Positions 9,134 to 18,849 are shown, counted from the first letter of the stretch. The stretch: 64,000 bases of DNA from MED-G105 sp039025235 (GCA_039025235.1 JBCCOS010000010.1:115218-179217), one strand, 5' to 3'. A program made the numbers and translations. The notes: generated from the letters alone by a model not told the origin.

Positions 9134-10546
9134 ATGAGCGAGTTCGTGTCCCCTAGCGCTCAATCAGTCAAAGATGCGCCGAAATTGGCATGGTCGCCCG
9201 ACACTTGGCGCCATTGTCCGGCAAAGCATATTCCGTCGGATTACCCAGATGCCGAAGCGCTCCAATGCGTAGAGCTGGAATTAGCGACGTATCCGCCGTT
9301 GGTTTTTGCCGGTGAAGTCCGGACGCTGAAGGAAAAGTTAGCGCAGGTTGCTCGTGGCGACGCCTTTTTGCTTCAAGGGGGCGATTGCGCTGAAAGCTTT
9401 AAAGAGTTCCACCCCGACAATATTCGGGATACTTTTCGAGTTCTGCTGCAAATGGCTGTGGCGTTGACCTATGGCGCGTCGAAACCTGTTGTAAAAGTGG
9501 GGCGTATTGCCGGCCAGTTTGCAAAGCCGCGATCCTCTCCGGTTGAGACGCAAAATGGGGTAACGCTGCCAAGCTACCGCGGTGATAATATTAATGGCAT
9601 GGAATTTACAGCCGAAGCGCGCATGCCAGATCCACAGCGTCTACTGAAAGCCTATGGCCAAGCCGCAGCTACCCTTAATCTCATCAGGGCTTTTGCTAAA
9701 GGGGGGTATGCAAATCTTCAGAATGTTCACGACTGGAACTTGGCGTTCGTTTCCGGAGATGAGCAAAGCGACCGTTACCGCGATGTTGCTGACAAGATAT
9801 CTGAAGCAATGAAATTCATGGCCGCCTGTGGCGTCACGGGCGATCAAGTGAGGGCATTGCGTGAAACAGAGTTTTTCACGAGTCACGAAGCCCTTCTTCT
9901 TGGTTTTGAGCAAGCTATGACACGTGTCGATTCTGTCAGGGGTGGGTGGTATGACACGTCGGCGCATATGATTTGGATCGGTGACCGAACGCGTCAGCTC
10001 GATGGTGCGCATGTCGAATTTTGTCGCGGCGTTGAAAACCCTATCGGCATCAAATGTGGGCCAAGTTTGGGAGCAGACGAATTATTGCGCCTTCTTGATG
10101 TTCTGAATCCAGATAACGTCGCAGGACGTATCGTTCTTATCTCTCGCTTTGGTGAAGCTAAGGTCGCCGAGGGGCTTCCCCCGTTGGTGCGCAAAATATT
10201 ACAGGAGGGCCGGGAAGTTGTTTGGTCGAGTGATCCAATGCATGGCAACACGATCAAAACCGACGTTGGCCTTAAAACTCGGCAATTCGATTCGATACTT
10301 TCTGAAATCAACGATTTTTTTGCGGTTTGTTTGGCGGAAGGTGCCTATCCGGGTGGGGTTCATTTCGAAATGACCGGTCAAAACGTCACCGAGTGTTTGG
10401 GCGGGAGCGATGAAGTCCGTGTTGCCGACCTTTCATCTCGATACCATACCCATTGCGACCCAAGATTGAATGCAAGCCAGGTTTTGGAACTTGCCTTCAT
10501 CTTATCGGAGCGTTTAGCTGAGATCAGATCTGCCTCTTCTAATTGA
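9134..10546 (+). CDS. aroG: Class II 3-deoxy-7-phosphoheptulonate (DAHP) synthase
   Basis: First step of the shikimate pathway: condenses phosphoenolpyruvate and erythrose 4-phosphate. The 470-residue length and the opening WSPDTWRHCPAKHIP, the GDAFLLQGGDCAESF metal-site Cys motif, VGRIAGQFAKPRSSP, WIGDRTRQLDGAHVEF, and the DPMHGNT and HFEMTGQNVTEC motifs identify the plant/mycobacterial-like class II enzyme common in alphaproteobacteria. A strong purine-rich ribosome binding site precedes the ATG. It stands alone. Confidence 0.95.
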   Translation: MSEFVSPSAQSVKDAPKLAWSPDTWRHCPAKHIPSDYPDAEALQCVELELATYPPLVFAGEVRTLKEKLAQVARGDAFLLQGGDCAESFKEFHPDNIRDTFRVLLQMAVALTYGASKPVVKVGRIAGQFAKPRSSPVETQNGVTLPSYRGDNINGMEFTAEARMPDPQRLLKAYGQAAATLNLIRAFAKGGYANLQNVHDWNLAFVSGDEQSDRYRDVADKISEAMKFMAACGVTGDQVRALRETEFFTSHEALLLGFEQAMTRVDSVRGGWYDTSAHMIWIGDRTRQLDGAHVEFCRGVENPIGIKCGPSLGADELLRLLDVLNPDNVAGRIVLISRFGEAKVAEGLPPLVRKILQEGREVVWSSDPMHGNTIKTDVGLKTRQFDSILSEINDFFAVCLAEGAYPGGVHFEMTGQNVTECLGGSDEVRVADLSSRYHTHCDPRLNASQVLELAFILSERLAEIRSASSN

Positions 10547-11139
10547 GGTTTGGACCATGTCTCATGTTATTTGGCGAACTTATAGGTAACGCGACTCGCA
10601 AACGGATAAATTTACGTTGTTGATTGGTGTGGCGCGTGCTTCATACTAAAGCGGCGCCGTCTTAATTGGAATCAGAACGGCGCTTTAACATGTTGATTAT
10701 TCGCATCTCCTTAACGCCAACCGCACACACATGGCTTGGAAATGCTTTAGCCAACGCTAAATTGACTACGGTGCTAAGCAGCTTTTTAGAGATGACTCAT
10801 AATAAGAGATTGAGTCAATTATTCGCCTTTTGACACGCGTTGTGGGCGTGGCGATTTTACAACTTAATAGAAAATAAAACGGTCTTTCAGCGTGCTGGGT
10901 GTGACTTTGAAATAGCTCGTAACATAGTTTGATCCCGTCAATATGTCCTTTTTGATGCGGTGCCGTATATTTATTAGGACGAAGCGCGTTATCTTCAATG
11001 CCATGTTTTAATCATGCAAAGAGATTAACGTGCTGAAGAGCGAGCTAATTTGTCTGCCAATGTTTTGGGGTATAACTGGCGACAATTGCTGGATTGAAAG
11101 CAGGGGGATGTGTAATGCTTACTAGTGCAGGTGAAACTT
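10547..11139. other. Intergenic region with a full two-hairpin repeat
   Basis: About 590 bases between DAHP synthase and the oxidoreductase. A well-preserved repeat occupies 10646-10749. The rest is AT-rich, without a recognisable gene, and presumably holds the promoter of the downstream gene. Confidence 0.5.
10646..10749 (+). repeat. Two-hairpin intergenic repeat, copy 1 (forward)
   Basis: Hairpin A runs from TAAAGCGGCGCCG to CAGAACGGCGCTTTAA. Hairpin B runs from GCATCTCC, through the inner stem GCCAA/TGGC, to GGAAATGCTTTAG. It follows the DAHP synthase gene by 100 bases, on the same strand. Confidence 0.85.
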
Positions 11140-12081
11140 ATGCTTAGGGCGGGCATTGTAGGCGCGGGCGTTTTTGGTAGTTTCCACGCTGATAAATATC
11201 ATAACTCACCAAACGTAGATTTATGTTCTGTATTCGATACCAGTCCTAATCGAGCGGAAAAATTAGCGGAAGCCTTTAATGCAAACGTTTATGCCGATTA
11301 TGATGACTTCCTTGGGTCTGTCGATATTTTAACAATTGCAGCACCGGCTGATGTGCATTTCAGTTTGGGAAGAAGAGCGATTGAGTTAGGCAAGCATGTT
11401 TATATGGAAAAGCCTCTGGCGATTAACGTGAGGCATGCTGAGCTTCTAAATAATATGGCTTCTGAAAACGACGTCGTTCTTCAGGTTGGGCATCAGGAGC
11501 GTATCGTCATTGATTCATTGGGTATTTTCCGGCCCGACAGTTCTTTAAAAAAGTTAGAATTCTGTCGATGTGGCCCACCAAGCGGTCGGGGCGAGGAAGT
11601 TTCAGTCGTTTTCGACTTGATGATTCATGATTTGGACATTGCATCATATCTTGGCTGCGGTGAACTTATGGATGTTCATGCCTGTGGAACAGCGCATGAT
11701 ATAGCCGCGACTCTTGAATTCGATCGTGGGGTTTCTGCATCGTTTCTTTCGAGCCGCCGGTCTAACGAGCGTCATCGTTCCATGCGTGCAATTTACGATG
11801 ATGGTGAAATAGAGCTTGATTTTATCAATCGTCGTTACGAATCGACACGCCCGGATGACGTCGGTAAAAACTTTGAAACAGATAAAATGTTAGACCCATT
11901 GAGCGAAAGTGTTAGTGCTTTTGTTGAGGCAGTTCGTTCCGGTTCGAGTGTAAGAATACCAGCGGCAGATGCCGTTCGTGCCGTTGATTTGGCATCGCAT
12001 GTGGAAACTGCCTATATTAAGCTTGCTAACGGTTCGAAGTCTTTCGTTGAAGCGAACCTCGCTGAGCGGATGACGGCGTAA
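11140..12081 (+). CDS. Gfo/Idh/MocA family NAD(P)-dependent oxidoreductase
   Basis: 313 residues. The N-terminal Rossmann fold shows GIVGAGVFGSFHADKY; the EKPLAINVRHAE motif (catalytic-region Lys) follows, and the C-terminal alpha/beta substrate domain includes HDLDIASYL. The family acts on sugars, inositols or sugar nucleotides; it also contains UDP-N-acetylglucosamine 3-dehydrogenases and biliverdin reductase. No sugar operon adjoins it, so the substrate is unknown. The ATG at 11140 follows AGGTGA with a six-base spacer and is preferred over an upstream GTG. Confidence 0.8.
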   Translation: MLRAGIVGAGVFGSFHADKYHNSPNVDLCSVFDTSPNRAEKLAEAFNANVYADYDDFLGSVDILTIAAPADVHFSLGRRAIELGKHVYMEKPLAINVRHAELLNNMASENDVVLQVGHQERIVIDSLGIFRPDSSLKKLEFCRCGPPSGRGEEVSVVFDLMIHDLDIASYLGCGELMDVHACGTAHDIAATLEFDRGVSASFLSSRRSNERHRSMRAIYDDGEIELDFINRRYESTRPDDVGKNFETDKMLDPLSESVSAFVEAVRSGSSVRIPAADAVRAVDLASHVETAYIKLANGSKSFVEANLAERMTA

Positions 12082-12225
12082 TCTGGTTCTAGTCTGTTGG
12101 CATCAAGCTTTAATCTCGGATTTGAGGCTCCTTGTTATTCCAACAGAAGGCTCGACCCTAGACCCTATATTCTCTGCATTTACGACTGATTATGCTTAAT
12201 TGATGGTTACTGATTTTGATTTCGT

Positions 12226-12337
12226 CAAAGCATTTCCGGCTCAATAAGCCGGTGGCCTACGAACTTGGAAATACTTACAAATAGTAACTTCAAGTCGCCC
12301 AGCGCTTCCATTTGAAACGGAGCGGGTTCAGGGCTTT
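12226..12337 (-). repeat. Worn copy of the two-hairpin repeat (reverse)
   Basis: AAAGCATTTCC at 12227 and TTGGAAATACTT near 12264 mark hairpin B with a changed loop (GGCTC/AGCC inner pairs). A degraded hairpin A, AGCGCTTCC to GGGCTTT, follows at 12301-12335. It lies between the oxidoreductase and the glycine riboswitch. The rest of this gap (12082-12225) shows nothing recognisable. Confidence 0.55.
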
Positions 12338-12380
12338 TTGGGTAAAACGTCGCTATTATTATCTAGTTATCCCGAATCAA

Positions 12381-12406
12381 TTGACAGATACAAACTACGC
12401 TATATG
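12381..12406 (+). promoter_or_regulatory. Probable promoter of the gcv operon
   Basis: TTGACA at 12381 is a perfect -35 hexamer. A TATATG/TATGTC sequence starts 14-16 bases later and is the likely -10 region; the spacing is slightly short. It lies about 35-60 bases before the first riboswitch aptamer, as expected for the leader transcript. Confidence 0.45.
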
Positions 12407-12439
12407 TCTAAATCTGACCGTCATAGGTCAATCGTGCTT

Positions 12440-12672
12440 GCGGGAGAGAGCATGCATCTAATGATGCTTGCCGCCGAAGGAGCAACCGCCCCGGAAACTC
12501 TCAGGCAAACGGACCGCTCACGATATGAAGGCTGGAAAGCACTGGCGAATATAGAATTTGTCGGCGCACCGAAGGAGTAAGCCGCGGCACTTTGATTTGG
12601 ATGAATTGGTTCGGTTCGATTAATCAATCCCCATCTCAAAATCGCGTAAATCTCTCAGGTTCCATGACAGCC
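12440..12672 (+). promoter_or_regulatory. Tandem glycine riboswitch (two aptamers) upstream of gcvT
   Basis: Aptamer I (12440-12517) has the conserved GGGAGAG, GCCGAAGGAGCAA and GGAAACTCTCAGG blocks, closed by GCGG/CCGC. Aptamer II (12530-12672) has GGAAAG, ACCGAAGGAGTAAGCC and AAATCTCTCAGG, closed by GGCTG/CAGCC. Aptamer II carries a long insertion, about 70 bases, in its variable arm between the two conserved blocks. A small hairpin, CGCCA/TGGCG (12688-12705), lies between the aptamers and the gcvT ribosome binding site and may be part of the expression platform. Glycine binding should switch on the cleavage operon. An 80-codon frame overlapping this region is an artefact. Confidence 0.95.
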
Positions 12673-12742
12673 GGGGTAGTAGTTGTTCGCCATAAGTTTG
12701 TGGCGCGCTCACTATTACATACCCGACGTCCATGGAGCCCAA

Positions 12743-13945
12743 ATGTCATCAACCGCCGTAAATACCGATACTGAAGGTTCTGAAACTGTCGCTGGAAATA
12801 GCGAACTCAAGCGTACACCTTTGCATGCCTGGCATCTGGCGCTCGGGGCAAAAATGACCCCTTTTGCCGGATATGATATGCCAATTCAGTATGCAGATGG
12901 TGTTCTTAAGGAGCATTTGCATACACGTGCGGCAGCTGGCCTTTTTGATGTTTCCCATATGGGGCAAGCATGGCTTCACCTTAAGGACAAATCTGTTTCA
13001 GGCGATGCGGCGCACCGTACAATCGCTGCAGCGCTCGAAACTGTTTCTCCTGGCGAATTTCAAAAGCTGAAACCAGGATCATTGCGTTATTCTGTATTGC
13101 TCAATGATGAAGGGGGTATTGTTGACGATTTTATGACGACACGACCGCCGGACGCGGCCCATGCTGGTCTTCTTTTCTTGGTGCTCAATGCTGCATGTAA
13201 GGAGCGAGACTTCACACTTCTGAAAAACGCTATTGGGCATCTTGCCGATCTCGAAATCGCGGATGATCGGGCACTTCTTGCCATTCAAGGGCCAAAGGCA
13301 GCTGAAATTGTTGATCGGCTTTTTCCTGGCGCTGGCGCACAAAAATTCATGTCGATGTCTTATGGTGCGTTCCGTGGACAGTCGGTTTACATTTCAAGGT
13401 GTGGGTATACGGGCGAAGATGGCTTTGAGTTATCTATTATTAATTCGTATGCAGAAGAGCTAGCAGAGAAGTTACTTGCTGAGGGTGACGTTGCACCAAT
13501 CGGTCTTGGTGCACGTGATAGTTTACGTCTTGAAGCTGGGCTTTGTCTTTATGGCCATGACCTTGACGAAACGACATCCCCCGTTGAGGGGAATATAGCG
13601 TTTGCGATTGGCAAACGGCGCAAAGTTGAAGGCGGGTTTCCAGGGGCATCGCGCATTCAGAGAGAACTAGAAAAAAGGCCTTCACGCTTGCGTGTTGGGA
13701 TCAAACCGGCTGGTCGTGCCCCAGCGCGTGACGGTGCAAAAGTCGTTGATAATGACGGGGCAGAAATCGGCGTGATCACTTCAGGTGGGTTTGCTCCTTC
13801 GTTAAATGCACCGATCGCGATGGGTTATATCGATGCAACGAAAAGTGCAGTTGGAACAAAAGTTGGCTTGCTGGTTCGCAATCGAACGCTGGACGCTGAA
13901 ATTGTTCCCCTACCATTCATTACACCAAACTATTTTAGAGGATAG
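12743..13945 (+). CDS. gcvT: Glycine cleavage system T protein (aminomethyltransferase)
   Basis: Transfers the methylene group from the lipoyl arm of GcvH to tetrahydrofolate and releases ammonia. Recognised from LGAKMTPFAGYDMPIQY, the LFDVSHMGQ folate-site motif, SRCGYTGEDGFEL, and the DSLRLEAGLCLYGHDLDE block. The start at 12743 is preceded by GGAG seven bases away; an upstream ATG at 12683 lies in the leader and would add unrelated residues. First gene of gcvT-gcvH-gcvPA-gcvPB. Confidence 0.95.
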   Translation: MSSTAVNTDTEGSETVAGNSELKRTPLHAWHLALGAKMTPFAGYDMPIQYADGVLKEHLHTRAAAGLFDVSHMGQAWLHLKDKSVSGDAAHRTIAAALETVSPGEFQKLKPGSLRYSVLLNDEGGIVDDFMTTRPPDAAHAGLLFLVLNAACKERDFTLLKNAIGHLADLEIADDRALLAIQGPKAAEIVDRLFPGAGAQKFMSMSYGAFRGQSVYISRCGYTGEDGFELSIINSYAEELAEKLLAEGDVAPIGLGARDSLRLEAGLCLYGHDLDETTSPVEGNIAFAIGKRRKVEGGFPGASRIQRELEKRPSRLRVGIKPAGRAPARDGAKVVDNDGAEIGVITSGGFAPSLNAPIAMGYIDATKSAVGTKVGLLVRNRTLDAEIVPLPFITPNYFRG

Positions 13946-13955
13946 GAGCTTATCC

Positions 13956-14327
13956 ATGGCAAAGAAATATACAAAAGAGCATGAGTGGCTTCTTATCGAT
14001 GGTGATATCGCAACGGTCGGTATAACGCCGCATGCGGCGGAACAATTAGGCGATGTCGTGTTTGTTGAGCTTCCTGACGTTGGAAGCAGCTACGAAAAAG
14101 ACGCAGATATGGCGGTTGTCGAATCGGTCAAAGCTGCCTCAGACGTTTATGCGCCTGTAACGGGTGAAATCGTGGAAATAAATAATACGATTGTCGATGA
14201 GCCAGCAAAGGTAAATGAAGATCCCGCTGGTGCTGCGTGGTTCGTGAAATTAAAGCTCGCAAACGCCGCTGAACTCGAAAGTCTGTTGAGCGAAGAGCAG
14301 TATAAAGAACTTTTGGAGGCGCTTTAA
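13956..14327 (+). CDS. gcvH: Glycine cleavage system H protein
   Basis: Small lipoyl carrier (123 residues) shuttling the aminomethyl intermediate between P, T and L proteins. Opens MAKKYTKEHEW, and the lipoylated Lys is K59 in AVVESVKAASD. The ATG at 13956 follows AGGAGC at a proper distance and lies ten bases after the gcvT stop; a longer upstream frame overlaps gcvT and is not real. Confidence 0.97.
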   Translation: MAKKYTKEHEWLLIDGDIATVGITPHAAEQLGDVVFVELPDVGSSYEKDADMAVVESVKAASDVYAPVTGEIVEINNTIVDEPAKVNEDPAGAAWFVKLKLANAAELESLLSEEQYKELLEAL

Positions 14328-14328
14328 G

Positions 14329-15672
14329 ATGCGATACTTACCACTGTCCGATGTGGATCGTCAGCAAATGTTGAGTGTTGTTGGCGCGCCTAATATCAAT
14401 ACACTTTTTGAAGATGTTCCGGACGATTTCTTAGACCCGTCTTTAGAACTACCGCTTCATAAGAGTGAACTGGACGTTGAGAGAATTCTCGGCAGCTTGG
14501 CGAAAAAGAACCGAGCCGCAACGAACGGCCCATTTTTCTTAGGCGCCGGCGCGTACAAGCACCACGTGCCGTCGACTGTCGACCACATTATTCAGCGTTC
14601 TGAATTTCTGACGGCATATACGCCGTATCAACCAGAAATTGCACAAGGGACCTTGCAATATCTGTTTGAGTTTCAAACTCAAGGCGCGGCGTTGACCGGA
14701 ATGGAGGTTGCGAATGCATCCATGTATGACGGTTCGACCGCATGTGCTGAAGCGGCGCTCATGGCGCGGCGGGTGACCAAGCGGAAAAAGGTTCTCATGT
14801 CTGGAGGGTTGCATCCCCATTACGCTGCTGTCACCCGAACAAATTCGGAGCTTATTGGCGACACAGTTGAATACAATGAGCTTGATCCATCCGCAGGCGA
14901 GGACATAGCGGCACAAATAGATGATGAGACATCTTGTGTCATCGTTCAAACGCCAGATGCCTTTGGCAATGTTAGAGACCTTCGGCCCATCGCATCTGCG
15001 GCGCGCGAAAAGGGCGCACTTCTCGTCGCTGTTGTGACTGAAATAATGGCCCTAGGCGCGATTGAAAGCCCAGGTGAAATGGGCGCTGATATTGTGGTTG
15101 CAGAGGGGCAGTCGATTGGAAATGGCCTGAATTTCGGTGGACCTTATGTTGGATTATTTGCGACACGGAGTAAATATGTGCGCTCTATGCCGGGGCGCCT
15201 TTGCGGTGTCACCGAAGATGCAAGCGGCGAACGCGGCTTTGTCCTGACCTTGTCAACGCGCGAGCAGCATATTCGTCGTGATAAAGCGACGTCAAATATT
15301 TGCACGAATTCGGGTTTATGTGCCCTTGCATTTACCGTTCATATGACGTTGCTAGGCGAGGTGGGGCTTCGCTCGCTTGCGGCTGCGAACCATGATGCAG
15401 CGTGTAAGGCAGCGGATGCACTAACGTCGGTTCCTGGTGTTGAAATTATCAACAAGGCTTACTTCAACGAGTTTACGCTTCGATTGCCGAAACCAGCAGC
15501 TGAGGTTGTTGAAACCTTGGCCAGTGAAAACATTATCGCGGGTGTACCGGCTTCTCGGCTTTGGACCGAAACACCAGCCGCTGAAAACCTATTGATCGTC
15601 GCTGCAACTGAATGTGTTACCGACGATGATATTGATGCGTATACCACTGCGCTAAAGAAGGTGCTGTCATGA
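14329..15672 (+). CDS. gcvPA: Glycine dehydrogenase (decarboxylating) subunit 1
   Basis: N-terminal half of the split P protein, 447 residues. FLGAGAYKHHVPSTVDHI and TAYTPYQPEIAQGTLQ are hallmark motifs of GcvPA. With GcvPB it forms the PLP enzyme that decarboxylates glycine and passes the aminomethyl group to lipoyl-GcvH. It starts one base after the gcvH stop and its end overlaps gcvPB by four bases, indicating translational coupling. Confidence 0.97.
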   Translation: MRYLPLSDVDRQQMLSVVGAPNINTLFEDVPDDFLDPSLELPLHKSELDVERILGSLAKKNRAATNGPFFLGAGAYKHHVPSTVDHIIQRSEFLTAYTPYQPEIAQGTLQYLFEFQTQGAALTGMEVANASMYDGSTACAEAALMARRVTKRKKVLMSGGLHPHYAAVTRTNSELIGDTVEYNELDPSAGEDIAAQIDDETSCVIVQTPDAFGNVRDLRPIASAAREKGALLVAVVTEIMALGAIESPGEMGADIVVAEGQSIGNGLNFGGPYVGLFATRSKYVRSMPGRLCGVTEDASGERGFVLTLSTREQHIRRDKATSNICTNSGLCALAFTVHMTLLGEVGLRSLAAANHDAACKAADALTSVPGVEIINKAYFNEFTLRLPKPAAEVVETLASENIIAGVPASRLWTETPAAENLLIVAATECVTDDDIDAYTTALKKVLS

Positions 15673-17264
15673 CCATGAACTCAGAAGGCCGGCCAACTCG
15701 CGCCGAAACGATTGCAACATCTGTCCAGCCCGATGAACGGCAAACGGCTAGTGGCAACCGTGGCTTGCGCATTGAAGAACCGTTGATCTTTGAGAAAGAT
15801 GCTTTTGCGCGTACCGGGGTCGACGTGCGAACGGTTCGTCCCAGGAAGAACCGGTTAGGCGGACTTGAACGGAACGCGTCGATTGGTCTACCCGGGTTAT
15901 CCGAGCCAGAAACCATGCGCCATTTTGTGCGCTTGTCGCACAAGAACTACGCCATTGATGTGGGGCCATTTCCCCTTGGTTCGTGCACGATGAAGCACAA
16001 TCCTCGTCTAAACGAAAAGATGGCGCGCCTTCCAGGGTTCGCTGACATTCATCCATTGCAACCGGAATCAACCGTGCAAGGGGCGTTGGAATTAATCGAT
16101 ACGCTTGCGGACTGGTTAAAAGAGTTGACGGGCATGCCGGCTGTCGCCATGTCGCCCAAAGCTGGTGCCCATGGTGAATTGTGCGGGATGATGGCAATAA
16201 AAGCCGCTATTACGGCGCGCGGGGAAGCCGACACACGCAAGCGCGTTTTGGCGCCAGAATCAGCACACGGAACAAACCCTGCCACGGCAGCGCAATGCGG
16301 TTTTAAAGTGGACGCCATACCAGCCAATGAAGACGGCCGGGTCGACCTTGAGGCGTTGAAAGCTAAGTTGGGGCCTGATGTTGCCGGTATTATGGTTACG
16401 AACCCGAATACCTGTGGTTTGTTTGAGCGGGATATTCGTGAGATTGCCGACGCTGTCCATGAGGCTGGCGGCTATTTTTACTGCGACGGCGCGAACTTCA
16501 ATGCGATTATGGCTAAGGCGCGCCCTGGTGATCTTGGTGTCGATGCGATGCATATTAATCTGCATAAGACATTTTCGACCCCGCATGGCGGTGGTGGTCC
16601 TGGTTCAGGGCCAACTGTTCTTTCAGAGGCGCTTGCCCCATTTGCCCCAGTGCCTTTTGTGCGCAGGGATGGCGAGCGTTTCTCTCTTATAGAAACCCGT
16701 CGCGCGGCAAAGTCCACCGATGGGGAAGGGCAGGAGAGCTTTGGCCGCATGACGGCGTTCCACGGACAGATGGGAATGTTTGTCCGCGCCTTATCATACA
16801 TGTTGAGCCATGGTGCTGATGGGCTGAAGCGTGCGGCTGAGGACGCTGTTCTGAATGCTAATTATGTCCTTGCACGATTGAAATCAGAGATGACGCCTGC
16901 ATTTAACGGTTATTGTATGCATGAGGCATTGTTTGACGATCGCTTCCTGAAAGATACAGGTGTCGAAACCATCGACTTTGCCAAGGCGATGATTGATGAG
17001 GGATATCATCCGATGACGATGTATTTCCCGCTAGTTGTCCATGGGGCAATGCTGATCGAGCCAACGGAGTCGGAATCGAAAGCTGAGCTCGATAAGTTTT
17101 GTGATTCGCTTCTGTCGCTCGCTCGCCGGGCGAAAGCAGGCGAAACCGAAATGTTCAAGACAGCTCCGCAATTCGCGCCAAGAAAGCGTTTGGATGAGAC
17201 AGCAGCGGCCCGCAAGCCAATATTAAGCTGGAAACCATCCGCACCCGCCGCCGCAGCGGAGTAG
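15669..17264 (+). CDS. gcvPB: Glycine dehydrogenase (decarboxylating) subunit 2
   Basis: C-terminal, PLP-binding half of the split P protein, 531 residues. FPLGSCTMKHNPR, the HGTNPATAAQCGF block, and INLHKTFSTPHGGGGPG (Schiff-base Lys in LHKTF) are intact. An N-terminal extension of about 40 residues (TRAETIATSVQPDERQTASG) precedes the usual start, EEPLIFEK. The four-base overlap with gcvPA supports the chosen start, an ATG. Last gene of the operon. Confidence 0.97.
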   Translation: MTMNSEGRPTRAETIATSVQPDERQTASGNRGLRIEEPLIFEKDAFARTGVDVRTVRPRKNRLGGLERNASIGLPGLSEPETMRHFVRLSHKNYAIDVGPFPLGSCTMKHNPRLNEKMARLPGFADIHPLQPESTVQGALELIDTLADWLKELTGMPAVAMSPKAGAHGELCGMMAIKAAITARGEADTRKRVLAPESAHGTNPATAAQCGFKVDAIPANEDGRVDLEALKAKLGPDVAGIMVTNPNTCGLFERDIREIADAVHEAGGYFYCDGANFNAIMAKARPGDLGVDAMHINLHKTFSTPHGGGGPGSGPTVLSEALAPFAPVPFVRRDGERFSLIETRRAAKSTDGEGQESFGRMTAFHGQMGMFVRALSYMLSHGADGLKRAAEDAVLNANYVLARLKSEMTPAFNGYCMHEALFDDRFLKDTGVETIDFAKAMIDEGYHPMTMYFPLVVHGAMLIEPTESESKAELDKFCDSLLSLARRAKAGETEMFKTAPQFAPRKRLDETAAARKPILSWKPSAPAAAAE

Positions 17265-17983
17265 GTGAGGGCAAAGGAAGTAGAGTGTGTCGCGCATAAG
17301 TGGTTACCGGTTAATGGTTCCTATTGATTAATTGCGCTGAAGGCACGCGTAAAAGCAAAGATTTAAAGGATGGCGCATGAATCCAAGTTCATATGCCATG
17401 CTTTGTCGTCCGGATCGATTAATACCGGTTGCCAGTGAGTTGTGCGGCGATTGACGATTTGTCGCGAGAAGGCGGCATCAGCGCTTCAAACACGACTGTC
17501 TTTTGAAATCTATAATTCGCGATACGTAGCGTCCGGAAATCTCGGTGATCTCAATTATTAGACTTAGATTTGGGATTTTATAAAATCATTTGATATTGAC
17601 TAAAGCGTCTCCGTTTCAATTGGAGTCAGAACGGCGCTTTAAGTTTTTGATTTTACGCATTTCCTTAACGCCAACCGCACACACTTGGCTTGGAAATGCT
17701 TTAATTGTAACGGTCAGTGCGCCTTTTGGCTCATTCGGCACACAATGAAGACGCTAGGTGTGTGGCCCTTTCCAACCGACGTTGAGAATATGTTGGGCGG
17801 CCGATGCTTCTGGCCCGGATTTCCGTCTTATCTTCGCTCTCTTAAATGAAATAAGATGAGCGAAAGATTCTCCGTTACGCAAAATCCCGCAAATTTCTCA
17901 AGGTTGCTGAGGGCCTACGCCGTGGACGAGCAAGTTGAACCTATCCGCGCTAATGTCAGGCTGAGCATTCTGATTGCATCCCA
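17265..17983. other. Convergent gap between gcvPB and the MipA gene
   Basis: 719 bases without a credible gene. It contains an imperfect hairpin at 17372-17397 (GGCGCATGAA/TTCATATGCC), a full two-hairpin repeat at 17601-17703, and an inverted repeat near 17827-17866 (TCTTCGCTC/GAGCGAAAGA) that could end the leftward mipA transcript. Confidence 0.5.
17601..17703 (+). repeat. Two-hairpin intergenic repeat, copy 2 (forward, best preserved)
   Basis: Hairpin A: TAAAGCGTCTCCGTTT to CAGAACGGCGCTTTAA around AATTGGAGT. A linker GTTTTTGATTTTAC follows. Hairpin B: GCATTTCC, GCCAA, a ten-base loop, TTGGC, then GGAAATGCTTTA, a perfect nested stem. Sits between convergent gcvPB and mipA-like genes. Confidence 0.9.
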
Positions 17984-18799
17984 CTAGAATGAATAGCCTA
18001 CGCCAATCGCAACGATCAGCTGATTTGCGTCGCCCTCGCGATCGACGATCGGCGTATCTGCGGCGTCGCCAACGAGGCGTCTGTAGGATGTAAAGCCAAC
18101 TGCCGACCATCGATCCGCTAATTTATAGGTCCCTACAAGACTTACGCCAACGTCTTTCAAGCCGCCTTCGGCCTGAAATGTATCGAGACCGCTTCGGGCT
18201 GAGTCAGTATCTGACACTGTAAAATAGGTTTCAGCGTAGTCGTCATTAACGAATGTCGCACCAGCGTTGCCAGTAAGGCGAAACCTATTTCCGAAATTGC
18301 GGCCGTAGCCCATGCTGGCCTGAGCTTGCCAACCATCATGTGCGCCAGCAACGTCGTGCACGAAGTTTAATCCAGCCGTCAAAACGCCGGTCGGATGCCC
18401 GACGCCGACCCAGCTTCGACTCACAAAACCCCCGAGTTCGATAGCGATATCGACTTCTTGGAGGGCAGCAATCCTCGCGCTTTCAACGCCGTCGTCTCGT
18501 CCGAACTGGAAGTTCGCAGAAGGCCCTGCCGACCATTTTGAGCTGTTCAAAACGTTAACGCGGAGGCCAGTGCCCTGAATCGACAAGTAGCGATTTCCAG
18601 AGAAGCTCACCTGTCCAAACAAGAGTGGTACCGTCTGCTGACTATCAGACCCTTCAAACTCCGGTACGCTGACAGCCCCCACGGCTATAAAGTCATCGTA
18701 CTTCGGTTTTGCGTCTGATTGTGCGTTTACCGGCGCAATAAACCCCGGAACAAATACGGCGGCTCCTAGAAGTCCATAGTAAAAAGAACGTTGTCTCAT
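17984..18799 (-). CDS. MipA/OmpV family outer-membrane protein
   Basis: Beta-barrel protein of 271 residues with a Sec signal, MRQRSFYYGLLGAAVFVPGFIAPVNA. Amphipathic strand pattern, the early VGAVSVPEFEGSDSQ and the terminal aromatic F (IGVGYSF) fit the MipA/OmpV family, scaffold or transport barrels of the outer membrane. The ATG at 18799 follows AAGGA seven bases away. It diverges from a MarR regulator, which probably controls it. Confidence 0.85.
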   Translation of the reverse strand: MRQRSFYYGLLGAAVFVPGFIAPVNAQSDAKPKYDDFIAVGAVSVPEFEGSDSQQTVPLLFGQVSFSGNRYLSIQGTGLRVNVLNSSKWSAGPSANFQFGRDDGVESARIAALQEVDIAIELGGFVSRSWVGVGHPTGVLTAGLNFVHDVAGAHDGWQAQASMGYGRNFGNRFRLTGNAGATFVNDDYAETYFTVSDTDSARSGLDTFQAEGGLKDVGVSLVGTYKLADRWSAVGFTSYRRLVGDAADTPIVDREGDANQLIVAIGVGYSF

Positions 18800-18849
18800 G
18801 CCTGCATCCTTATAGAGCAAAACTGTGCGGGAGGCCCCTCACCAATATT

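Noticed and set aside
12338..12580. Possible 80-residue protein before gcvT
   Set aside because: It overlaps the conserved first aptamer of the glycine riboswitch, has no family and no ribosome binding site.
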